64,000 nucleotides of DNA. It comes from Periplaneta americana (lineage: Eukaryota > Arthropoda > Insecta > Blattodea > Blattidae). Both the position numbers and the translations under genes were made by a program. Positions 21,901 to 32,425 of this stretch are shown here, piece after piece. The stretch is taken from assembly GCF_040183065.1 (NCBI RefSeq), contig NC_091131.1:98828330-98892329 (forward strand). Direction: 5' to 3'. Numbering within the stretch: the stretch's first letter is position 1; each line of letters begins with the position of its first letter. The notes beneath the pieces are model-generated. The model searched no databases, was not told the origin of the DNA, and saw only the letters and a program-made list of their open reading frames with translations.

Positions 21901-22514
21901 CAGTTCTTATATAAGAATTAATTGCATGAAGTTATTCTTTAAGTAAAGTAGTTATATAACGTATATTACTTTAATTGATCATTTGTATCGGTTTTTCTAT
22001 AATATCAAGTTTAAAAAAAATCATGAACTTTGTGCCACAAAGTGTTGAAATATTCTGTCACTCGGTATATGTACTGGATGTGTGCTGATGGACAACGTAA
22101 TTTATGGCGGAAAAACAAGTGTCAATGCATGAAATCTATACACACCCGTATTTAGCAAATTCCCCGTTCATTATTTTATATAATCTCTATTTATCCCACT
22201 TCATAAAAACCGTATTAACGAGGGGGAGAATCAACACATCATTTGTATCCATTAAAAACCAATTAAGCGCATGTTAACACTGAGCTTCATTGAGACATTT
22301 CTGTATGCAACAAAAATTAAATCGCTTTTATAGATGAGAAATTAACGCACCCCTATTAATTTACGTCGATTTTAATATGTAACCATATTGAACATGTTAA
22401 AGGAATTTGTACAAAGTTCTCAGGTTAAAATTCACAACACTAAAACCATAAAAATTTCACGTTAAACTGTAATTAAAAATGTGATGCCCTTGTAATTGAA
22501 ACTCTCAACGTACA

Positions 22515-22517
<3 letters not shown>
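21901..22517. other. Unassigned AT-rich sequence
   Basis: No gene is recognised. Confidence 0.4.

Positions 22518-22579
<62 letters not shown>
22518..22579. repeat. (AT)n microsatellite
   Basis: About 30 AT units without interruption. Confidence 0.9.
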
Positions 22580-22582
<3 letters not shown>

Positions 22583-23414
22583 TTGTTCGTTTGTAATTAG
22601 TAAAGTGGTTTCTTTCTTCTCCTCCTCCTGCAATTCAAAACTCAGACAAATTTTGTTTGTTTCTGCTTCGCAGATCCCTTCATCCTTTCTCGGGTCGTCT
22701 TACTGTACATCCATTCTTCCATTCGGCCCATTTTTGAGTTCCACCTTTGGATATCAATCATTTCCCATTCTACATATACAATCAATCTAATTATTCAGAT
22801 ATTTTGTTTTTAATGCTTCTACATTCAATTCTGCTTTTATGTCTTTGTTTCTATATTGTTCAATCTTGTGCAGCCTTTCGAACTTCTTACATATTTCATC
22901 TTGGTCGTTTGTATTACTGTTTGTTTGTAATCGCGAGTTCTGCATTATCAAAATTATAGGACGTACGATAGTCTTTGAGTGGACCACAGTGAAAAATTTG
23001 TTATGAACCTGGAATAATTTTGGAATGCTGCTTCATATGAAAAGAAACTATATTGCATGTCCTTCATTAATTATTTCTCTTTTCATAGACCATACTCCCC
23101 ATTAGTAAAGCGTAACAAGAATTAAACATTGAAACAAATACAAGTGCACTGTAGTTTTATTCCCGAAACTGGGTGAAGTATTCTACGTGCAAGCGTATCC
23201 CTGATACAGAGGAGATGAACTGTTTGTGAGCTGATGTCTAAACTTCCCTTGTAACTTCATATCACGTAGAGAGATATATAAAAAAAAATAAGCTGCTTAT
23301 ATCAATAATTACAAGGAAGAGAAAACTTACTTGGATTACTGTATTAAAACAAAGGCGTGAACTTGGAAAGTGTAATGGAGTTGTAATGAATGTTTACGCT
23401 ATCACATGACATGA
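22580..23414. other. Unassigned
   Basis: No gene or element boundary is recognised. Confidence 0.4.
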
Positions 23415-23419
23415 TAGAG

Positions 23420-24085
23420 GACTTCATATCTGCACGCTCTTCCCCAGCTGACAAGCAAACATTCTGATGGTGGCAGATAAAAGTCTTTTTTTTCTTCTTC
23501 CACCATGTCAATAATGTCAAAAGAAGTGGTTATATAAATTTTGGCCACTGGACCGCAATTACTAGACCGTCCAGAAAGTGACTTTCCCTGAGGCCGTATA
23601 CAGAAAAGAAGCACAATTACATGGAAAGATTTACTGAAACAGATACATCAATTGTTGCGTTATTTGTCAACATGTCCCCCATTGGAATTGAAACATTTGT
23701 CATACCATGGGATCAATTTTTATATCCGTGTTGTACGTAGAAGTCAGCCGCCTGGGATCGGAACCAGCGTTTGACAGCCGTCTGCACCTCCCTGTCGATC
23801 GCATGGTATGACAAATGTCTCAATTTCGGTGGGGAATATGTTTAAAAATAGCTCAACAATTGCTGTGTCTGTTTCAATAAATTTGTCCTATGACATTGTG
23901 TTTTCTTTATGCTAAGTAAAGACCCCTGGCGTACTTATTTTTTTACCTTCCTCGTAATTGCGGTCGAATGGTCAAAATTTACATAAGCACTTCTTTTGAC
24001 ATAATTAACATGGTGAAAGAAAAAAAAATAACTTTTTTATCTGCTCCCACCAGAATGTTTGCTTGTGAGTGAGCATATATGTCAT
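23420..24085. mobile_element. Long-arm palindromic DNA element interrupted by a mariner
   Basis: The left arm (23450-23562) reads ACAAGCAAACATTCTG, then CACCATGTCAATAATGTC, AAAAGAAGTGGTTAT and GACCGCAATTAC. The right arm (23954-24068) is its inverse, about 80-85% identical. Weaker similarity continues outward to about 23420/24085. The two arms were nearly contiguous before a mariner-type element (23563-23933) landed in the loop. No coding sequence remains. Confidence 0.65.
23563..23933 (-). mobile_element. mariner-type element, internally deleted, copy 1
   Basis: Ends are TA + GACCGTCCAGAAAGTGAC on the left and a degenerate inverse ending at about 23933. The left end matches the mariner at 44245-44840 (GCGTCCAGAAAGTAAG). 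On the minus strand, near 23715-23665, PWYDKCFNSNGGHVDK followed by a stop corresponds to the extreme C-terminus of mariner transposase (RYDKCLNxNGDYVEK). Most of the gene is deleted. It sits in the loop of the palindromic element. Confidence 0.65.
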
Positions 24086-24104
24086 ACAGACCATCCCTTT
24101 ACGG

Positions 24105-24668
24105 CAGCCGTGGCGAAAATATGATCGTGCGCCGAGCCACTGTGTAACCTGCAATGTTCATAGCACCTATGGAGGGAGGCGGACACCCGAAGGAGAAGTG
24201 AAGCAACTGTCTGACTTATTAACGGATTTTCATTTTCCTTACGTCAAATACTTAAATATAATTTCATACAGTACAAGGTTACAAACTAATGTTTAGTACG
24301 TGTAACAAAGAAAGAAATGAACAAGAAAACGTAGGACACATTATCGCAACCTAAAATTAACTGTCTTCAGAATGTTTCTGCGACAGAGTTTAAAAATCAG
24401 GAATTATGTCACTTACTGTCAGTCTTAGTTGATGACGAAGGTATTTGTCTGTCAGTCGTGGTCTAAATTTGGTTTTTACTATTTTCATTGTTGAAAGAAC
24501 GAAGCGTCGGATATATTTTATTTTTTTGGTAAAGATTTGAAAAGTTCAACATTTGTCAAGTCCTTAAATCTAGCTTTCATTTAACATCACATTGTAAATC
24601 TGTGAGTTTAAATTGAAGATCCAACCGCATTATTCGTACATCTACTGAAAAAGGATCGACGTATAGAG

Positions 24669-24719
<51 letters not shown>

Positions 24720-25000
24720 AACCTTTTAATGTTTGATGAGTAACATACAGTATAATGCCGTTTTATGTTATGCAACAGTTTTCCTCGTAATACTTGTGAA
24801 CAAATCATGTAGACGTACATGGTTTCGAGAGAGACATTGCGACGATACGCCACTCGCAGGTCAGAGACAAATACAAATGGAACGGAGTTTGACTCCAGTG
24901 AATGAGAGGGTGGGGGTTGGGGGAAGTAGGAAGCAAGAGAAATGCATAGCTATCATTGCGAGCCACAATGTGATCGCGAGTCACATTTTCGCCACGGCTG
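24105..25000. mobile_element. hAT element with perfect 8-bp target duplication
   Basis: The left terminus is CAGCCGTGGCGAAAATATGA at 24105; the right is its inverse, TCACATTTTCGCCACGGCTG, ending 25000. Subterminal GAGCCAC/GCGAGCCAC motifs recur on both sides. An exact CTTTACGG duplication flanks it (24097-24104 and 25001-25008). An (AAT)n array is at 24670-24715. No transposase is recognised, so it is non-autonomous. Confidence 0.85.
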
Positions 25001-25008
25001 CTTTACGG

Positions 25009-25764
25009 TATCGGTATTAGATTTAACACTATGAAGATACTCGAAATGCAATTTTCAGTAAGTCTTTTACGAAGTTTATCGCAGTATGTAAATCACTATT
25101 GGATTTGCTGCATCTAGTCACAAATACCGACGTCCTAAAGGGATTTGAAACCACACTCCGCAACTGCTGTGCGGTCTGTTAGGTTACTAGCACAGAAAAT
25201 TGAGTTATCACGCCTCAGAAAGGGAAGCAGAAAAACAATAAACAGAATAGAGTCCACTCCAGAGGATTCCTTCCTCAAAGCTATTGCTGACTAAAAAATC
25301 CGATAATCCGCAGTACCAACCTTCTCGTTAAAGAAAATCGACTTTAATTGTCCACACGCCAGAACCACGATAAACTTTTAAGTTTTCCTGATACTGCGTC
25401 AGGATGTTTATGCGGAATTACGTTTTCAGTGGCTGCAGAAGAGACTAGTCAAGTACGATGCCACTCCGAAGTTTCAGAAAGAAACTTCAGTGGCCGTTAT
25501 TGTTTCGTTTCACTTCTTCACACTAAATTGTTTGGTGACTGAGCAAACTAAATCCATGTGATATGACTTCTAGCACAATAAATTAACCAATAATAATTCA
25601 TTCTGGTCAAATATTCGCATTTGGCTGATATTTTAACATGCTGTTTAACGATGCCCTTGCGCTGATGGAACTGGTGATAGCGAGACGAGCCCCAGGCAAA
25701 TTCAAGTCGTGCTACTCTTTTTTTAACTCTTTGAAGACTTTTTTTAAAGTTATTTTATCCTATC
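25009..25764. other. Unassigned
   Basis: No gene is recognised. Confidence 0.4.
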
Positions 25765-26008
25765 TGGATCACTGGCTGAGAAGAAACTGCTTTCTGAAGG
25801 ATGCACTGGAAGGAATGGTGAACGGGAGAAGAGTTCGGGGCAGAAGAATATATCAGATGATAGACGACATTAAGATATATGGATCATATGAGGAGACAAA
25901 GAGGAAGGCATAAAATAAGAAAGACTGGTAAATGCTTGGTTTGCCGTGAAAGACCTGCCCTTGGACAGAACACTATGAATGAATGAATGAATGAATGAAT
26001 GAATGAAT
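25765..26008 (+). mobile_element. LINE family C, 3' end fragment 1 with (GAAT)n tail
   Basis: The + strand encodes LRRNCFLKDALEGMVNGRR, then IYQMIDDIKIYGSYEETKRK and a stop. The shared 3' UTR includes GACCTGCCCTTGGACAGAAC and a (GAAT)7 tail (25978-26008). The same residues occur in the copies at 29985-30470 and 33490-33828, which places it at the extreme end of the RT protein. Confidence 0.65.
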
Positions 26009-26225
26009 TAGAAAAAAGCCAAACATGTAATAGCCCAAGCAGGATATAAATTCACTTTGAAATGCAGATTCTGAGGACGATTCCCGCCTGCTACCCCTAG
26101 ATCACTCAGGTGATCTCATTTGGTTGTTATTTTGTGTAATTTTTGCAAGATAAAATATGTTCACTAATCTAATGTACACTTTGATTATGTAACTAATGTG
26201 TTTACATTACGATGTGTGTGTGTGC
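26009..26225. other. Unassigned spacer
   Basis: No feature is recognised; a short (GT)n run is at about 26214-26223. Confidence 0.4.
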
Positions 26226-26227
26226 AT

Positions 26228-26465
26228 CTACCGGTGCAGCTCAGACGGTAGCAAATTGGACTCTAGATTTGAAGTTAAGTTCCAGCGTTGGTTCGAATCC
26301 TGCTTGTTATGATTACCTGGTTGAAATTTTCGCAAGGATTTACTCAACTGTGAGGTGAATGTCGCGTAATTCCATAAAAATTCCTTTGACTCATCTCGCT
26401 GTCACGAATTGCACGGACACTACGTAACTTAGCAATTGGTAAAGTGTCGTTAAAAATAGACCAAA
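26228..26465 (+). mobile_element. tRNA-derived SINE III
   Basis: The head has GTGCAGCTCAGACGGTAGC (A-box region) and GTTGGTTCGAATCCTGC (B-box). The body starts GATTACCTGGTTGAAATTTT, matching the body of the SINE at 62719, and the 3' end is AGTGTCGTTAAAAATAGACC. No clear target duplication was found. Confidence 0.65.
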
Positions 26466-26875
26466 CGATGCGAGTATGACAAAAATAACATACGAATGAT
26501 ATTCGAATTAAAAATTTCAGAATGCGTTTTTAGGCTTTCACAGTGACTGCAACTGAATTAAGTTTTTGGGTATTCTAATATGTTATGGAACTTGACATTT
26601 TCAACGTTTCGGAACTACATAGGCAGATAGGTCGTTGGGTTCGTTGCGCCAGGCTAATCCGGACGACTGAAAATTCGCTGTCCTTATATACAGGAGTCAA
26701 ATGAAACAGTCAGAAAAATACACGAACTTATACTACACATGTATGTGGAACGAAACAACAAATAATTTATTCTGGATTAATAAAATTAATTAATAATATT
26801 ATTACTACAGAGGATAAAAATATGAGCATCATGTTGCAAAAAAAGAGTAATTAATATCATCTGTAGTATTAAACA
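26466..26875. other. Unassigned
   Basis: No gene is recognised. Confidence 0.4.
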
Positions 26876-26879
26876 TGAT

Positions 26880-27640
26880 GTGACAGTCTTAAGCAAAGTT
26901 GCAGAGGAAGTCTGTTCGCTTTGTGCAAGTCGGGACAGTAACGTGTACCGGAGGCATTAACCAGTGAATAAACCGGTACGTACTGTACGTAACAGTAGAA
27001 AGGAGGACAGTACAGTGAAATAACACCTAATGGAAATGGAGAGCATGGCAGAGCTAAGAAAGAACATGGAAGAAATAAAACTGGAAAACGATATTTTGAA
27101 AAACAAATGGAATCACTTTGAGGAGGAGAAGATGAGAAAAAACTTATCTTTTGGAATATAAGAAAAAGAAAGAGAACAGAGTATCGATACATAAAAGAAG
27201 ATAATAGGAGCGTGTTGGGAGTGATTTGGTATGGACGTGAGCGATAGACAAGTACAGAAAGCATTTAGAGCAGGAAAGAAGCAAATCCAAAACTCAGAAC
27301 AAGTTAGACCAATATTACTAAAATTTAAGAGCTTGGTTACGAAGGAAAGAATTTTGAACAAAATAAGGATGTTAGGAAACACAATGATCAGAATAAATAA
27401 CGACTGGAGCTACGAAATGAGAAGCAGAAGAAGAGTTTTAATCCTTTTTTTAAATCAGCGCGAAGGAATGAACAACTCGCGAAAATTATCAAGGACAAAA
27501 TTAAGATAACAATTTGGTCTTTAGTGTAGAGGCTTGCCTAGTAAGCTTAAAGGATTCCGTTGTAGGTTCAGAACAAAGGGAATGAAATAGTACAATTCTG
27601 AAGGAAAAAATAAAGAGCATCGTGTCAGAGTAGGCCTCTG
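26880..27640 (+). pseudogene. Retroelement ORF1-type protein remnant with coiled coil (copy 1)
   Basis: An ATG at 27030 opens a heptad-rich Glu/Lys/Leu segment (MAELRKNMEEIKLEND) that stops at 27159. A second frame from 27231 gives VSDRQVQKAFRAGKKQ, RPILLKFKSLVTKERIL, then MLGNTMIRINNDWSYEMRSR. Coiled coil followed by 'RPILxKFxSxxxKxxIL...R.R.L.PFL..AR' is the architecture of L1/CR1-type ORF1 (transposase_22-like RNA-binding) proteins. Stops and frameshifts make it dead. A related 5'-truncated copy is at 42841-43812. Confidence 0.55.
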
Positions 27641-27692
27641 CGCGCTGAGCGCTCTTTTCCAACTGAGCTATGCCGGGACACGATCCACAGTG
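27628..27692 (-). repeat. Partial tRNA-like sequence
   Basis: The minus strand reads GTCCCGGCATAGCTCAGTTG, a good A-box, then GAGCGCTCAGCGCGCAGAGG, but no B-box follows. It looks like the 5' half of a tRNA-derived SINE. Confidence 0.4.
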
Positions 27693-27895
27693 CCGGCCAA
27701 CTCTTCTCATTGATATCATCAATATCATTTTTAGACATACAAGTCACGTATGCAGGAGCGCATATTTCAGGCCATTTTCGACAACATTTTGTGAATATTG
27801 TTAACGTTTGATATATACATATTTATTCATATATGAGGTCTCGCCGTCCTCATTGAATACATTGATTACAAGTAGCCATATAGATATATCTACAG

Positions 27896-29297
27896 CAGTG
27901 ATGTCAAAGAGAGCGCAAGCGTGCCTCATGGCCCGTATGCGCTGTTCAGAGCACGTACGGTACGCAGGTACAAGTCACTGATGAACTCAAGGGTTGTACG
28001 TAAGACATTGAGGAAGAAGTCGTTCAGTAAGTTTTAGGCTGAATGGACTCCTGACTTCTTATGAGTGAAGGAGACGAAAATGTTCTTTGATATATGGAAA
28101 ACATTTAGCTACGAAGAGGAGCAATGTGAAACGCCTGAAATTATTAATTGGTGTACATAATAATGTATTGATATTTTGTTGTTTTATTGACATTAAAGAG
28201 TAATAAATATATGTTTAGATGTACTGTAGACGTTCTTCATCGCTGCATTTCATTTAAGTTTACAGAATAAAGTACAAAAATTATGGATGCTAATAGTATA
28301 GACTCGTTACGAATTCTGTCTAAAAATTGTCAAGATATGTCATCCATAGATTTTCAGTTTGACAGTGTTCCTTACCATTGTGATGTCCTTTGGTTAAGCC
28401 GAGGAAAGGTTCTCTCCAGGTTTTTTGAATTGCGTGAACAGAGCCAAGTTGGAAGTTCGCTTTGCCTGGTAATATATCCAGGGTACGAATATTTGTGGAG
28501 CAAATTATTTCCATATTTGGCAGTAAGTACGTATGTGAGCAATTTTCATCACTTATGAACCTCACAAAACGAAGACTAATATCAAGATTATCAGATGATA
28601 ATAAGCGTGCTATGCTACGTCATGCTGCAGGAAACAATGTTGGTGTCGCAAAAACAAGAAAAAAACACTTTTGTATTAGATGAGAAGTCAGGAATTTAAT
28701 TTGTTTCTAGAAATGTGATGTTCATATAATAAGTACATTATTAAGTATTTAACAGTTAAATAACAATTAATTAGGTAGGCTTCATTACCTAAAACCGCTA
28801 CGATAAAGCAAATATAGTCCTGCTATGTTTATTTTTTCTTGCAGGCCTATTATTCATTTTTCCGTATGCACAATGTCCTGCAATTTCTTTCACTTCTGTA
28901 TTGGTAAGTTTAAAACAGGAAAACAGTGATTTTATAATAGTTGGATTATTATATAATTATATAAAAATTAATTATATTCTAGCTATTATCTGAAACTATA
29001 TAAGATAAGGAGAAGCTACGTTTATTATTTATTGTAGCCTACTATTTTATAATTCATTGCATTTATTGGAGAGGTACACTCTACAAATCATGTTCTGATT
29101 TCTTGTTGTCTTGTATGAATGCAACACGTTACCTGTTTAAAAATAGTTTAATCCATCTTGCAGTGATAGGCCAATAGAGTTCACTTTGCTCACTCCTTCT
29201 TATTCACTGCTGCTGCCTGCAGAATAGACTCATCGCAACCAGTGAGCGTTTGATCGCACGCAGAACCGTCTACGTGCCCTTGACCTTGACATCGCTG
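27896..29297 (+). mobile_element. hAT element with transposase remnants
   Basis: Termini are CAGTGATGTCAAAG (27896) and, inverted, CTTGACATCGCTG (ending 29297). The flanking 8-mers ATCTACAG (27888-27895) and ATCTACAA (29298-29305) match at 7 of 8. The 1.4-kb interior carries transposase fragments (separate entry). Inside the left terminus CATGGCCCGTATGCGCTG and inside the right GGGCACGTAGACGG are only partly similar. Confidence 0.75.
28340..28683 (+). pseudogene. hAT transposase C-terminal remnant (GTF2IRD2/Charlie-like)
   Basis: The + strand gives SVPYHCDVLWLSRGKVLSRF followed by FELREQ, the block 'FHxDVRWLSRGKVLxRFFELR' of insect and vertebrate hAT (Charlie/GTF2IRD2-like) transposases. After a deletion and frame change it gives SKYVCEQFSSLMNLTKRRLI and SRLSDDNKRAMLRHA, the C-terminal dimerisation region (hAT_C: 'S...CE..FS.MN..K...R..L.D..L...L'). 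At 28030-28080 a weak FSKF.AEWTPDFL stretch may be the N-terminal BED-finger region. The catalytic middle is largely lost. Confidence 0.65.
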
Positions 29298-29984
29298 ATC
29301 TACAATATGGCTAGTTGTAGTCAATGTATTTAATGAAGACGGCGAGACCTCATATATGAATATACTGTATATGTATTGTATACTGTAAGAATATTATCCA
29401 GTAGATTATTATATTATATGTACAGCTGTCAAAAGAAAAAGTGGCCGCTCTCCTGTATCAAAGTTCCCTTCGGATATCTTCGCTACAATTCGGAGACAGG
29501 CGATGTTACATGTTGTTGGACCACGTTGCCTGATATCTACAGTTATAATTGAAGTATACTGTATGTTATTCGATAGCATAATTGTAGCGTTCAGGCCTCT
29601 TATTCATGAGGTCCTGCGTTCGACTACAACCTCGTGCTTTTTATGTCCTTTTTCGTTCTGTTTTTGAGAGAGACAAACTAGACATAATGGCTCCTTTCTC
29701 TTTGATGATTATTTTAGTAATTAACACCAGGTTCATTAATATATTATGCCATGACTTTATCATTATCATTATGATATTGTGGCTGCAAATGGAAAGAAAA
29801 AAGATTTTATTCTCAATAAAATATCTTTCGTGGCATAAACATAACAAATTTACTGGCGTCGGCCTTAAAACATTCAAACAATTAAGCGTTCAAAAAACAA
29901 ATCAAAAAGCCACAATTCAATATTTAGTCTATCTTCCTCTTATCTCGATCATCTTGCAGTCGAGTGGGCATGCAATTGACTAGT

Positions 29985-30470
29985 CTTTGCAAATAGCGAC
30001 TGTTCTTAGACACGATATTCCAGGCATTCTGAACATACACACATAAATGTTCTGTCCATGGGCAGGTCTCACATTGCAAACCCAGCAATCTCCAATCTTT
30101 CCTATTTTCTGCCTTCCTCTTAGTCTCCGCATATGATCCACATATCCTAATGTCGTCTATTATTCTTTTCAACCAGAGACCCAACCAATTCCTTTTTCTC
30201 TTTCTAATCAGTTTCAGCATCATTCTTTCTTCACTCACTTTTTCAAACACAATTTTATTTCTTATTCTGCCTGTCCACTTTACACGCGCCGTTCTTCTCC
30301 ACATCCACATTTCAAATGCTTCAATTCGTTTCTCTTCATTTCGTCGTAATGTCCATGTTCTTTCCCCATACAATGCCACACTCCACACAAAGCACTTCAC
30401 TAGTCTCTTCCTTAGTTCTTTTTCCAGAGGTCCGCAGAAGATCCTTCTTCTTCTATTAAAAGCTTCCTTT
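29985..30470 (-). mobile_element. LINE family C, C-terminal fragment 2
   Basis: The minus strand encodes EAFNRRRRILCGPLEKELRK, then VALYGERTWTLRRNEEKR, EAFEMWMWRRTARVKWTGR, RMMLKLIRKRKRNWLG, DDIRICGSYAETKRKAENRK and DWRLLGLQ before the shared 3' UTR (GACCTGCCCATGGACAGAAC). This is the RT C-terminus of a non-LTR element ('LYGxETWTLRKxExxRxEAFEMW' class). About 30 residues (NCLLKDALEG and following) are deleted relative to the copy at 25765. Confidence 0.7.
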
Positions 30471-30805
30471 GTTCATGTTTGCAGTTTTCTTGGGAAGGAT
30501 AGGCCTAAATGCGGTAACATTCCGTTGCTTTCCGCACACCACTATCTCTTTCGCATCTTATTAAATTCCAAGGGGCCCAAGCGTGGAGATGAGGAGAGTG
30601 GATTTGACTAATTGGGCCCTCCGGACTTCACCGAAAGTCACGGCAAGGATTAAAAATATTAATTCTATCAGGATGTTTGACCCGGTCAGAGACCGGGAAA
30701 TCTCAATTAGCCTTTGCCCCCCGCATCCTGGACTAGCTTCTACGAATCATCAGAAGATCTTAGAGTGTGATTGCGCCAATTTTTCCAAAAATGTTTCCAC
30801 ACTTT

Positions 30806-30875
30806 TGCTCTCGTAGCTCAGCGGACGAACGTCGGAATTTAGATGTCAACGTCTCAGGTTCAATTCCTCGTTACT
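30806..30875 (+). repeat. tRNA-like sequence
   Basis: CTCGTAGCTCAGCGGACGAA (A-box) and TCAGGTTCAATTCCTCG (B-box) are spaced as in a tRNA-derived promoter. The acceptor stem does not pair, so it is a SINE head, not a tRNA gene. The AT-rich minisatellite begins about 110 bp downstream. Confidence 0.5.
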
Positions 30876-30984
30876 CCTTTTCATTTTATTGTGGTTCAAG
30901 GTAGTATAATGTAATAATACAAAAAGAAAAACTAATACCAGTATTATGCAACTGGATTTTTCCAAACCTAATATTAAATTTATG

Positions 30985-31250
30985 TTATTTATATCGCTAA
31001 AGAACGATTACAATATAAATAACTTGAATATTATTTATACAGTATTACTAAAGAACGATAACAGAATATAAATGATAAATATCGGTTTGTTTAATTAATA
31101 TATTGCAAAAGAACAATAACAATATAAATAACTTTAATACTGTTTTACAATGCTAATGAGGGAAAACAGAATATAAATGATAACTTGAATATTATTTAAA
31201 TCGCTAAAGAACGATAACAATATAAAAAACGTGAATATTATTCATATCGG
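30985..31250. repeat. AT-rich ~47-bp minisatellite, left block
   Basis: Imperfect units of the type TCGCTAAAGAACGATAACAA, then TATAAATAACTTGAATATTA recur about five times. A related block is at 31775-31945; the intervening 500 bp (31255-31770) lacks the repeat and is unassigned AT-rich sequence. Confidence 0.65.
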
Positions 31251-31774
31251 AATTTCACAGATTTATTACAGATGTATTTAAGAAATTGTAGAAGAATAGT
31301 AAATAGTAACAGTGTCCTATTTATTCTTCTTGGAGCCAAATTTGTAACTTTTAAAAGTGTGGTTACTATGTTGAAGTGTATGTGTTGTAACGGATGCTTG
31401 ATTTGTTATGTATGTGAGTCAGTTATGGGATGCTTGATGTCGTTGCAATGTCGTAATTATAATTTGATTGTGTTTGTATGACTATTGTGTATTAATTTAT
31501 GATGTATGGTACGGAAAGCTGCATATTTGTGTTATAGAAGTGTTACGTATGTGTGTTGTTAATGTTTTTGTATGTTACAAATTGATACCTGATATTTGTT
31601 TTGCAATCGCAATGCCTAATTTACGGATTGTTTATGTTTTGTTTACATCGCGTAAGCTAATTTAATTTTCTTTTCCATTTCTCTTTATGCATATCTTTTT
31701 TGTGTATAAAACTATAGCCCTAACATACATATGTAAAATACGGCTAACCCCCATTGGAAATACAATAATAATTA

Positions 31775-31945
31775 TTATTCATATCGTTATAATACGATAA
31801 CAGAATACAAATGATGACCTGAATTTTATTCATATCTCTGAAGAACGATAACAAAATATAAATAACGTGATATCCATAAAGAACAATAACTGGATATAAA
31901 TGATAATTTGATTATCATTTACATCGCTAAAGAAAGATTAAAAAA
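31775..31945. repeat. AT-rich ~47-bp minisatellite, right block
   Basis: Three to four units with AAAGAACRATAAC and ATATAAATAA cores, same family as 30985-31250. Confidence 0.6.
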
Positions 31946-31959
31946 TAAAATGAAAACTT

Positions 31960-32035
31960 GAAGAAGGCCCGAACCCACGACCTTTGAATCATTAAACAAG
32001 CACTCTACCGCTGGTCTACGAGGCGTAGATATGGA
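31960..32035 (-). repeat. tRNA-like sequence
   Basis: The minus strand has CGTAGACCAGCGGTAGAGTG (A-box region) and GTCGTGGGTTCGGGCC (B-box). It lies inside the right arm of the long inverted-repeat structure and faces the minisatellite. Confidence 0.5.
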
Positions 32036-32170
32036 ACACTTTCATAGTTCCGGAACTGCTTGTACAAGCACATGCATCGTGTAACATCGCCGCGACCCGA
32101 AGTGGACTTTGAAAATATTCGCTGTTCACGAGTGCGGCCACTTTTTTTTTTGACAGCTGTACATTATACA

Positions 32171-32413
32171 TTAGCGCGTCTGGCCGCGAAACCAGGTGGC
32201 CCGGGTTCGATTACCGGTCGGGGCAAGTTACATGGTTGAGGTTTTTCCTGGAGTTTTCCCTCAACCCAATATGAGCAAATGCTGGTTAACTTTCGGTGCT
32301 GGACCTTGAACTCATTTCACCAGCATTATCACCTTCATCTCATTCAGACGCTAAATAACCTAAGATGTTGATAAAGCGCCGTAAAATAACCTACTAAAAT
32401 AAAAATAAAAAAC
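32171..32413 (+). mobile_element. SINE II, copy 2, with 12-bp target duplication
   Basis: Begins within the tRNA head (TTAGCGCGTCTGGCCGCG), so the A-box is truncated. It continues CCCGGGTTCGATTACCGG (B-box), GAGGTTTTTCCTGGAGTTTT, CAACCCAATATGAGCAAATG and ends CGTAAAATAACCTACTAAAA plus an A-rich tail. An exact duplication GTACATTATACA is at 32159-32170 and 32414-32425. Its target overlaps the last bases of the long inverted-repeat structure. Confidence 0.85.
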
Positions 32414-32425
32414 GTACATTATACA

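Larger units (their letters stand above)
27811..29375. mobile_element. Outer palindromic element split by a hAT insertion
   Basis: The left arm (27829-27890) contains ATATATGAGGTCTCGCCGTC, then AATACATTGATTACAAGTAG and CCATAT. The right arm (29302-29360) is its inverse: TAGTTGTAGTCAATGTATT, then GACGGCGAGACCTCATATAT. The similarity continues outward into TA-rich sequence. Only one 8-bp hAT target copy separates the two arms once the inner hAT is removed, so the outer element was a short hairpin MITE. Confidence 0.6.
29422..32160. mobile_element. 2.7-kb structure bounded by ~85-bp imperfect inverted repeats
   Basis: Starts ACAGCTGTCAAAAGAAAAAG, then TGGCCGC. It ends with the inverse GCGGCCACTTTTTTTTTTGA, then CAGCTGT at 32160. 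Inward, both arms share (inverted) the strings CAAAGT, CTTCGG and GCGATGTTACA. Further in, each arm has a tRNA-like B-box region (29610-29635 and, inverted, 31965-32030). The body carries a LINE C fragment, another tRNA-like unit and an AT-rich minisatellite. It may be a large transposon or two head-to-head retroelements; I see no transposase. Confidence 0.45.

Noticed and set aside
25638-25700. TTTAACGATGCCC at 25643 as another SINE I 3' end
   Set aside because: Only about 10 bases match and the neighbouring bases do not follow SINE I.
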